Of a stretch of 34,027 nt of DNA, positions 16,818 to 22,596 are shown piece by piece. This stretch comes from Gammaproteobacteria bacterium F7. Lineage in GTDB: Bacteria; Pseudomonadota; Gammaproteobacteria; Pseudomonadales; IMCC2047. The stretch is from assembly GCA_001593685.1 (NCBI GenBank), contig LUKI01000025.1, positions 1 to 34,027 on the forward strand, in the 5' to 3' direction. The notes under the pieces were generated by a model, which made no database searches, was not told the origin of the DNA, and saw only the letters and a list, made by a program, of their open reading frames with translations. A program made the translations under genes and the position numbers. Within the stretch, counting starts at the first letter, position 1. Every line of letters begins with the position of its first letter.

Positions 16818-17246
16818 ATGGCACACAGATTTCATCTTGCACTTCCAGCAGGCGATTTGGATGACGCCGTGAAGTTTTATTGTGACCTGCTTGGTTGCAG
16901 TAAAGGGAATTCCGAATCTGGAGACAGTGACAGCTGGGTCGATATCAATTTTTGGGGCAACGAGCTAACCCTTCACGCCTCAAACCCAAATCAATCACTA
17001 GGTGGCGTGCGTCATGAGGTTGACATGGGCAAGGTGCTGGTACCGCATTTCGGTGTACATTTAAGTGCCTCAGAATTTGCCGCATTAAAACAACGCCTTA
17101 ACGATCAAGGTATATCTTACGTGGATGAGCCTTATATTCGTTTCAAAGGTTCGGACTTTGAGCAGGAAACCTTTTTCATCTCTGACCCGGCGGGGAATAT
17201 TCTTGAGATTAAGACCATGAAGCATCCCGACAAGCTTTTTGATTGA
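16818..17246 (+). CDS. VOC (glyoxalase/bleomycin-resistance fold) family protein
   Basis: The product is 142 aa with a strong G-rich ribosome site (GGGGGG, 6 nt before the ATG). The vicinal-oxygen-chelate fold shows in FHLALPAGDLDDAVKFYCDL, the PHFGVHL strand and the C-terminal FFISDPAGNILEIK. Candidate metal ligands are His6, His76 and the Glu of LEIK. Substrate unknown: relatives include glyoxalases, dioxygenases and antibiotic-binding proteins. It stands alone between a repeat and an unknown gene. Confidence 0.85.
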   Translation: MAHRFHLALPAGDLDDAVKFYCDLLGCSKGNSESGDSDSWVDINFWGNELTLHASNPNQSLGGVRHEVDMGKVLVPHFGVHLSASEFAALKQRLNDQGISYVDEPYIRFKGSDFEQETFFISDPAGNILEIKTMKHPDKLFD

Positions 17247-17466
17247 TGGTTTTGCCCTTTTGAGTGAAATCCAAGCGAGCAAAAACTCCCTGAATTATTA
17301 AAGTAGTTTCAGTCTAAGCGATAAGAAGCGATGTAAAAAAATGGTGGATGATTTTTAAAATCATCATGTGAGAGCAAGGTTGACGACCCTCCTCCGTATC
17401 ACGCCACAAGACACCACGGGGGAACGGTTCAGCCAAGCGATTCTTAACAGCAACGAGGAATCCAAA

Positions 17467-17835
17467 ATGAGTGATAAAAAAGCCCCCAAACGGATCACAG
17501 CACCGCTGGAAATAGATATAGAAGAACTATTGAAACCCTGGGTTGAAAATAATGTGAACCAGGCAGCCATAGAGCTTATGCACACCCTGCACTCTTCAAT
17601 AGATATTGGTAGTAAAGGGCAGCCTGTAATTTACCTTTCTGCTGGTGAATGGATGACTAAAGATGGCGTTAGGACACTGACTAAAGAGATCCCACTCTGC
17701 GAACTTCTTAGCTCAATGATAGACGGAGGAAGTTTAGGCGGGGATGACTCTGTAACACCGGAAGAGGCTCTTGAGCGGATCCAAGACTCCATCAATAAAG
17801 CAAGAGCAGAACTACACGTAAAGCTTGCATCCTAG
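17467..17835 (+). CDS. Small soluble protein of unknown function
   Basis: The product is 122 aa from the ATG at 17467 (MSDKKAPKRI), with GAGGA before it; an in-frame ATG at 17368 has no ribosome site. There are no membrane segments or Cys. It contains IYLSAGEWMTKDGVRTLTKE in the middle and an acidic helical C-terminus (TPEEALERIQDSINKARAEL). I do not recognise the family. It sits immediately before the first composite repeat, at the island edge, and could be part of the island. Confidence 0.6.
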   Translation: MSDKKAPKRITAPLEIDIEELLKPWVENNVNQAAIELMHTLHSSIDIGSKGQPVIYLSAGEWMTKDGVRTLTKEIPLCELLSSMIDGGSLGGDDSVTPEEALERIQDSINKARAELHVKLAS

Positions 17836-18124
17836 TCATGAAAAGCCAACGTTTTCCTTGGTTTCATATTTAACGGTTGCACCTAAAGTGTCATCAGTTC
17901 CTACTGATACAAGTGGGGAAATGGACAGGCGGTATTGGGTTGAGCGTGTCGCCCCCTTCTGGGCGAGTTGGTTTTCTATGCGGCCAAAACAAACCAAAAG
18001 AAACGGCCTCTCTGATCCATCGTCGGCTACGCCGATTCCCTACTCTACTCTTTATCCGGCATCTCATTTCGCCTGGTTGGCGAGATAAGGGAGGCCGCCG
18101 AGCCTCCCTTATCAATCCCTGTCG

Positions 18125-18169
18125 GCCTGCCCCAGGGCACCCTCTCTTGCTACGCAATTCACCTTGCCT
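18125..18169. repeat. 45-bp inverted repeat arm (left), copy A
   Basis: It is the reverse complement of 18502-18546 with one mismatch. With the inverted modules M1 and M2 inside, it makes 18125-18546 one large potential cruciform. Confidence 0.9.
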
Positions 18170-18501
18170 GCACTTGTCCGGCTTTGCCGGATTCCCTGCG
18201 CGTTTCGGTTTCAGGCGGCGCTCAATAACTCGGCTTTCAGCCTCAGACAATCTTCGCTTATTTCCGCCCGAACCCTGCAATGCTCAGCTGCGCTTAAAGG
18301 GGAGTCAGGTGTGCCAACGAAAAGAATGAATCACGATCAAACCACACCACTTGCTACAGGCTCCAAATGCCCCCCTTCTGCGCAGCCGAGCATTGAGCTT
18401 TCAAATGGAATAAGGGCGAGGACTGTCTGAGGCGAAGCCGAGTTCCGCAGCCCCTATTTGAAAGTGAAACGCGCAGGGCAGTCGCGAAGCGACCAAGCTG
18501 T

Positions 18502-18546
18502 AGGCAAGGTGAGTTGCGTAGCAAGAGAGGGTGCCCTGGGGCAGGC
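18502..18546. repeat. 45-bp inverted repeat arm (right), copy A
   Basis: Partner of 18125-18169. Copy B lacks this arm: at the same place it reads straight from the small hairpin into the GGCGG preceding the palindrome. Confidence 0.9.
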
Positions 18547-18557
18547 GGCTTTGGATT

Positions 18558-18589
18558 GTTAAGGCTGTTGGGCGCCCAACAGCCTTAAC
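18558..18589. repeat. Perfect 32-bp palindrome, copy A
   Basis: The 16-nt arm GTTAAGGCTGTTGGGC is followed directly by its exact reverse complement. Copy B has the equivalent at 19880-19911, where the GTT/AAC part of the stem becomes TTT/AAA, so pairing is kept. Confidence 0.95.
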
Positions 18590-18671
18590 TCGCCCAGAAA
18601 AGGCGAAATAAAGTGTTTAAAATGACAGGGAATAAAATAAATACATCCCCTTTTTCCGATCACGGAATCCT

Positions 18672-18690
18672 ATTGAACGGCTTGTTAGCC
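18672..18690 (-). other. Partial attC-like site after hupE
   Basis: Read on the minus strand, just past the hupE stop, GGCTAAC is followed by AAGCCGTTCAA, the look of the R'' and L'' boxes opening an attC site. The same bases can form AACGGCT/AGCCGTT with an AACA loop (18676-18693). No matching L'/R' half was found downstream, where copy A begins about 60 bp away, so the site seems interrupted. Confidence 0.45.
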
Positions 18691-18691
18691 G

Positions 18692-19267
18692 TTACATTAA
18701 AATTAAATGAAAACCTATACCGGCAATACTTGCCCCGATATATCTAAGGAACTGAACACCATTGGGTATGTTAGCGGCAAAGATTCCCACTAATACGCCC
18801 GTTATATGAATACTCGCCGTGCCTATAATAAAGCCTAGAGCATATAGTGTTGAGTTAGCCAAATGGGGCATTTCTATGCCATGAGCGTAACCATGAAAAA
18901 CAGCAAAGAAACCAACAAAAGCCATCGCCAAGATGGGCGCTAACTTTTTCTCTACGGCCAGCGCGATACCCAACGCAAGTACGGAAACTGAAATACCCAT
19001 TTCAACAGAGATTAATGGAACGCCATTCAATCCCAAAATCCCACCAACCAACATAATTGATACAAATGCGACTGGCACCGACCATAATGATTTACCCCCC
19101 ATTTGCGCGCTAAGCACACCCACACTCAACATAGCGAGCAGGTGATCAAATCCGAGAACCGGATGGGATAGCCCAGCAATAAAACCGCCTCCAGTTGCTT
19201 GATGGGCGTAGCTAAGGTTTGGAAGCATTAGGGCAACGATTGTGAAACCCAGTAAAGTTTTTTTCAT
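18692..19267 (-). CDS. hupE: HupE/UreJ-family metal permease
   Basis: The product is 191 aa with a signal peptide (cleavage after SYA, about residue 21) leaving His at the mature N-terminus, as in HupE. The family motif HPVLGFDHLLAMLSVG (residues 36-51) and a second His site, HGYAHG, are present. Six hydrophobic segments follow the signal. HupE/UreJ proteins carry nickel or cobalt and usually sit with hydrogenase or urease genes. None are here; instead the gene lies alone between two composite repeats with attC-like sequence at both ends. It therefore looks like a cassette gene, perhaps a general metal permease. The ribosome site AAGGAAAAAC lies just before the ATG. Confidence 0.85.
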   Translation of the reverse strand: MKKTLLGFTIVALMLPNLSYAHQATGGGFIAGLSHPVLGFDHLLAMLSVGVLSAQMGGKSLWSVPVAFVSIMLVGGILGLNGVPLISVEMGISVSVLALGIALAVEKKLAPILAMAFVGFFAVFHGYAHGIEMPHLANSTLYALGFIIGTASIHITGVLVGIFAANIPNGVQFLRYIGASIAGIGFHLILM

Positions 19268-19296
19268 GTTTTTCCTTATATAGTGAGTTTAATTTT

Positions 19297-19365
19297 ACTA
19301 ACGCCTTAAGCACCCGCGCAGTCCTGCTGCGCTAAAAGGGGAATTAGATGCCTCAGCCTAACGCC
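19297..19365 (-). other. Two GGCGTTAG recombination-like sites upstream of hupE
   Basis: On the minus strand, GGCGTTAGGC (19365-19356) and GGCGTTAGT (19305-19297) resemble the R' end of attC sites, about 60 bp apart in direct orientation. The interval has a GCGCAG/CTGCGC hairpin and a CCCCTTTTAGCGCAG segment like the edge of module M1. It is probably a decayed attC or stacked cassette ends before hupE. Confidence 0.4.
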
Positions 19366-19460
19366 AAACATTGCTCTCGAGTCATTCCAGCCAACAAGAC
19401 GGAGTTCATTTTTATGAATAGCACACCGCTTTATTGCCCAGAGTAACATTAGCGTTTTTG

Positions 19461-19930
19461 TTTCGCCCTTCCGGGCGAGCTCATTTTAAAGAAAACGGAA
19501 CCAAAAGAAACGGCCTCTCTGATCCATCATCGGCTACGCCGATACCCTGCGCTACTCCAAAAGTAACGGCCGCTACGGAACTCGCTTTTGAAGATAATTA
19601 ATCTTCAAAAACCTCAAACAATCCTCGCTACTACGTACCGTTATTTTTCTACGTTGCTCGGCGATTCCCAAGAGAATAAAAACAAAGCACTCCGTAGCCA
19701 ACCACATAACCTGTTCGTGGCACACCTGACTCCCCTTCTGCGCAGCCGAGCATTGAGCTTTCAAATGGAATAAGGGCGAGGACTGTCTGAGCCGTTAGGC
19801 GAGTTCCGCAGCCCCCATTTAAAAGTGAAACGCGCAGGGAAATCGCAAAGCGATCAAGCTGTAGGGGCGGTTTTGGATTGTTAAGGCTTTTGGACGCCCA
19901 AAAGCCTTAACTCGCCGAAGGGGCGAAATA
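19461..19930. repeat. Composite hairpin-rich repeat, copy B
   Basis: A 470-bp counterpart of 17949-18610. Left-end hairpin TCGCCCttccGGGCGA (19463-19478); 59-nt block (19499-19557); module M3 plus (19571-19669); module M4 minus (19732-19839); palindrome (19880-19911); right-end hairpin TCGCC/GGCGA (19912-19926). In M3 the variable hairpin has become a 10-bp stem, TTTTGAAGAT/ATCTTCAAAA (19586-19610). The 45-bp inverted arms of copy A are missing. 19931-20091 continues with weak similarity to the flank of copy A, including AAATAAAT and CATC-CCTT. It also has a short GTCTGCCCCC motif of a kind I associate, unverified, with the ends of Y1-transposase elements. Confidence 0.85.
19880..19911. repeat. 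32-bp palindrome, copy B
   Basis: A 14-bp perfect stem (GTTAAGGCTTTTGG with its complement) closes an ACGC loop. It sits in the same place as 18558-18589 and shows a paired base change relative to it. Confidence 0.95.
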
Positions 19931-20091
19931 GGATATTAGGCATTAGAAGATAAAAAATAAATTCATCTCCTTATTTCTCGTAAACTACAGAGAAACGTGG
20001 TCTGCCCCCATTTTTTCCGGCTACGGAATGGAAGCGAAGCCGCAATGCAGTGGGCGTCGCGTGCCTGGCCTTATTATATATGATTTCCACT

Positions 20092-20808
20092 TCAGTGGCT
20101 TCCCAGTAACAATTGAAATGTCTCGGGAAGCTGAGGTAACCCGACGGCAATAGTAATGGAAGAAGCCACTGAAGCCAGGACGTCAACTATGGTCCGGCCA
20201 ATGTCAGTATTAGTGAGCGCATGTCGGTACTCGGCATCAAAGAACGCGTGGCCAAGCGTAACTTCCATGGCATCCAAGATCGGCGCGGCACCAGAGATTC
20301 GGTATTCATCAATCGCGGCAATAATTCTCTGAAGTCCCCTAACGAGGTAGTTTTTTATTTCATCAGGAAAATCACTCTCCAAAACGTCTTTAAGAACGCC
20401 GTCGATTTTATCTCGCGTGTCTTGCAGAGTATTTTCGTTTAGGAGTGAAGTGTTTGCTTTACTTTGAAGAAGATCTGCAGAAAGGCTGAGGTACGAAAGT
20501 GTGTGCTGATCGATGAACTTGCTAAATGTGTCCCAGCGACCATTGAGGTTTTGCTCCATAAAACCTCTATTAACTTGATTTGACCAATGAGCGTGAGCAC
20601 CAGACTGGTGAGGAAATTCTTGATCGAGCGTCTGAATGATCTCGGCGGGCAAATTCATGACTTTACCCAGGCGAGACATCAAAAGCGTGTTGTTCCCTCC
20701 AGTGTCTAGAAGAGCAGTCCAAACACCTCTGCAGTTTGCTTCATTTTTATGCTCGCTTCCCTACTGCAGTATAGCAAGAAGCCGTGCTGCTGGATTGTCT
20801 AGTAGCAC
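20092..20808 (-). pseudogene. Cassette-type gene of unknown function with in-frame amber codon
   Basis: From GTG at 20808 (AGGAG 10 nt upstream) the frame reads VLLDNPAARLLAILQ, then TAG (20763-20761, codon 16), then GSEHKNEANCRGVWTALL and onward without a break to 20092, 238 codons in all. The residues after the TAG look protein-like and join the long ORF (ATG at 20679, MSRLGKVMNLPAEII). The gene therefore seems to be one reading frame broken by a nonsense codon or a sequencing error. The product is mostly helical and soluble, with no motif I recognise. It follows the attC at 20847-20934, as a cassette gene should. The shorter 195-aa form from 20679 might still be made. Confidence 0.7.
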
Positions 20809-20846
20809 CTATTCTTCACTCCTCTGATAACGTGAATTTCTTTTAT

Positions 20847-20934
20847 ATAACGCCGCGCTAACGGGCTGGCGCTGCGTAGCAGCGACAGTCCAAGACCAGC
20901 GAAGCTGGGCTGAGTGTTGATCGCCTTGTTAGGC
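20847..20934 (-). other. attC site (integron cassette recombination site), VCR-like
   Basis: On the minus strand it opens GCCTAAC (the TAA is the stop codon of the HEPN-like gene), then AAGGCG, and closes with GCCAGCCCGTTAGCG and GGCGTTAT. That end strongly recalls Vibrio cholerae repeats. Length is 88 bp, within the attC range. Internal hairpins are CCAGC-gaa-GCTGG (20896-20908) and GCTGC-gta-GCAGC (20871-20883). Stop-in-R'' and a following gene in the same orientation are classic cassette traits. Confidence 0.7.
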
Positions 20935-21336
20935 TTGCTTCCACTCACCAACTTCGCCCTTCATAAACTGTGATTGAATGCTGTAGTAGACATCGCCAAC
21001 CATGTTTGCACATCTTTCAATATCTTCGTATTGAACTTGGTTTGCTACTAAGTTGTGAATTATGTCTGCTCGCAGGCTATTGAATAACTTAATGTTTTCA
21101 AAGATCTCTTGCGTAATGAATTCGTGCTCTAAGGCAATGTTTGCTTTTTGCATCAAGTATTTCGTTTTAGCGACTTTCTGTTTGAGAATTGTTTTATTGT
21201 CCTTGCCGATTGGTTGGGTGGTTAGGACAAACTCAAGTATGAACTCGATCATCTGGTAGCCAACGGAAAGAGCTTCAATATAGTGCTCTGATCTCATTGC
21301 TCGACCATATATTTTTACAAGATCCCACGTTTCCAT
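20929..21336 (-). CDS. HEPN-like small protein, integron cassette gene
   Basis: The product is 135 aa with AGGAGC 5 nt before the ATG at 21336. It is all-helical. SLRADIIHNL (Arg89, His94) fits the R-x4-H motif of HEPN domains, many of which are RNases in toxin-antitoxin and defence systems; the inactive ones act as binding modules. No nucleotidyltransferase (MNT) antitoxin partner is adjacent. The stop codon lies inside the following attC, and GTTAGGC lies 17 nt upstream of the start, so the gene is a compact cassette of about 425 bp. HEPN membership rests on one motif and helical content. Confidence 0.6.
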   Translation of the reverse strand: METWDLVKIYGRAMRSEHYIEALSVGYQMIEFILEFVLTTQPIGKDNKTILKQKVAKTKYLMQKANIALEHEFITQEIFENIKLFNSLRADIIHNLVANQVQYEDIERCANMVGDVYYSIQSQFMKGEVGEWKQA

Positions 21337-21362
21337 GTGTGCTCCTTGTGAAGCCTAACAGC

Positions 21363-21464
21363 TTAGTGAACGACACATGTCGCATAACATCCCGTATAAG
21401 GACAAAAAGCGACAATTCTGTCGTATAACTCACTGGCGTGATTATTCGTAATTTCAATTTTCAT
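21363..21464 (-). CDS. Possible 33-aa ORF at the head of the cassette array
   Basis: The ATG at 21464 (MKIEITNNHASELYDRI), or in frame at 21470, has AGGTGG at a good distance. The frame ends at TAA 21365, right against GCTGTTAGGC. It may be a real microprotein or a cassette gene truncated by recombination. It overlaps two CGACA/TGTCG inverted repeats (21371-21382 and 21410-21423), each followed by YATAAC, which could instead be a regulatory or recombinase site. No relative is recognised. Confidence 0.35.
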   Translation of the reverse strand: MKIEITNNHASELYDRIVAFCPYTGCYATCVVH

Positions 21465-21565
21465 AAACATCCACCTCTCCCTGTATTAACAAAACCAATG
21501 CTCCATCTAATCAGAAAACACCAGCCAAAATTCAAGCGACTCAATCCTTCGAGCTTTTGAAGCCA

Positions 21566-21632
21566 CTTAGGGAGAGAGGGAGAAGCGGCGCGCCTTTCTG
21601 ATGAAGGCGCTGCCACTTCCCTTTCCCCCTAG
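21566..21632. other. Long imperfect hairpin
   Basis: CTTAGGG (21566-21572) pairs with CCCCTAG (21626-21632). Further inside, GCGCCTT (21590-21596) pairs with AAGGCGC (21604-21610), with purine- and pyrimidine-rich arms between. There is no T-run on either strand, so it is not a standard terminator. It lies between the cassette array and nrdJb. Confidence 0.6.
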
Positions 21633-21681
21633 CTAAACAATCATGTGCGCACGGGAGGCTCTCATGGAAATGCTTTTACTA

Positions 21682-21784
21682 CGTCATTCCTGCAAAAGCA
21701 GGAATCTATTGTTTTTATGGACCCCGGATTACCCGATAAAGGGCACAAGCAAGTCCGGGGTGACGTTCCTATACAGGAATGACG
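21682..21784. repeat. 103-bp palindromic MITE-like repeat
   Basis: Perfect 11-bp terminal inverted repeats, CGTCATTCCTG and CAGGAATGACG, enclose an inner ACCCCGGA/TCCGGGGT stem (21721-21728 with 21754-21761). The left end also folds locally (ATTCCTGcaaaaGCAGGAAT). It belongs by appearance to the CGTCATTCC...GGAATGACG intergenic repeats common in proteobacteria. It lies 10 nt after nrdJb and may help end its transcript. Confidence 0.85.
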
Positions 21785-21794
21785 CTAACGCGTC

Positions 21795-22514
21795 TTAACC
21801 ACACTTGGAATCGCCGCAGCTCAGGCACGTCATGCAGCCGTCCATCATAATCACGGCTTTAGTGCTGCACTTATTACATACCGTGGCACCCGGTGGGTAC
21901 TGACCTTCACCCTCTTCCGAGGCAGCCGGTGTAACGGCCTGGTGTGCGGCTTCATACTCGGCACGTTTTTCAGCCAGAATTTTCTTCTGCTCTTCGTGCA
22001 TGCCTTCATCAACGATCATGCCGATTTTCTTCAGGTGATCTTCAATCACGCCGCCGATTTCAGCCACCAGCGATGGCATAAACTTACCGCCTTTTTTGAA
22101 GTAACCGCCCTTCGGATCAAATACCGCCTGCATTTCTTCCACCAGGAAGGTGACGTCACCACCTTTGCGGAATACCGCGGAGGTGATTCGCGTGAGGGCA
22201 ACAATCCACTGGAAGTGATCCATGTTTTTGGAGTTAATGAACACTTCAAAGGGACGGCGCTGCTCGTGATCGGTGCCCTGGTTCAGCACGATGTCGTTGA
22301 TCGTGATGTACATGGCGTGCTGCGAATCCGGCGTTTTAATCTTGTAGGTTGACCCCACCAGCATTTCCGGACGCTCAACGCTTTCGTGCATCTGGATGAT
22401 GTTATTTTGCTTTTGCTCTTCGGCAGCAGCGGCCGCTTGTTCAGCCTGCTGGGCTTTTTCTTCTTCGTTGATAACTTTGTAACCAACGATTTTCTGATCA
22501 ATTTTAGTGGCCAT
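21795..22514 (-). CDS. nrdJb: NrdJb: accessory/C-terminal subunit of class II ribonucleotide reductase
   Basis: The product is 239 aa with AGGAG before the ATG. Residues 15-45 are Ala/Gln-rich and probably coiled. A conserved central domain (TYKIKTPDSQHAMYITINDIV, then RITSAVFRKGGDVTFLVEEM) is the TSCPD-type domain that is fused to the reductase in one-chain NrdJ proteins. The C-terminus has CNKCSTKA and CMTCLSCGDSKCG; its cysteines likely bind zinc and provide the redox-active thiols that re-reduce the active site. It follows nrdJa by 82 nt and is expected to be co-transcribed. The same split is known in Pseudomonas aeruginosa. Confidence 0.9.
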   Translation of the reverse strand: MATKIDQKIVGYKVINEEEKAQQAEQAAAAAEEQKQNNIIQMHESVERPEMLVGSTYKIKTPDSQHAMYITINDIVLNQGTDHEQRRPFEVFINSKNMDHFQWIVALTRITSAVFRKGGDVTFLVEEMQAVFDPKGGYFKKGGKFMPSLVAEIGGVIEDHLKKIGMIVDEGMHEEQKKILAEKRAEYEAAHQAVTPAASEEGEGQYPPGATVCNKCSTKAVIMMDGCMTCLSCGDSKCG

Positions 22515-22596
22515 TTTGGGCTCCTTGCGAGGGCTGTTGCGCCCTCTTCTTGCTAATGTCTAAACGTTTACGATGTACGATTTATGTTGGCTAACC

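Larger units (their letters stand above)
17949..18610. repeat. Composite hairpin-rich repeat, copy A
   Basis: A 662-bp element that shares its architecture with 19461-19930. Order: a left-end hairpin (TCGCCC/GGGCGA, 17949-17966); a 59-nt block (17992-18050) nearly identical to 19499-19557; module M1 in plus orientation (18194-18302); module M2 in minus orientation (18372-18478); a 32-bp palindrome; and a right-end hairpin (TCGCC/GGCGA, 18590-18606). 18372-18430 is identical to 19732-19790. A 45-bp inverted pair also brackets M1/M2. No ORF in it looks coding. It may be a non-autonomous mobile element or a structured-RNA locus. Weak similarity to copy B continues about 50 bp past the right end. 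Confidence 0.85.

Noticed and set aside
17347-17365. GATGATTTT/AAAATCATC hairpin as a terminator for the VOC gene
   Set aside because: It has no T-run, is AT-rich and lies 100 bp past the stop; support is too weak.
17894-18430. Several 80-150 aa ORFs on both strands inside composite repeat copy A
   Set aside because: They lie within palindromic repeat sequence, lack ribosome sites, have skewed Arg/Pro/Ser composition, and copy B does not keep any of them open.
20683-20751. MKQTAEVFGLLF frame as a separate small gene before the amber-disrupted gene
   Set aside because: It ends after 12 codons and lies in a different frame from the one that joins the long ORF.
21353-21359. GTTAGGC upstream of the HEPN-like gene as a full attI site
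   Set aside because: Only the simple core is present, with no integrase gene or recognisable attI arms; recorded as a cassette junction at most.
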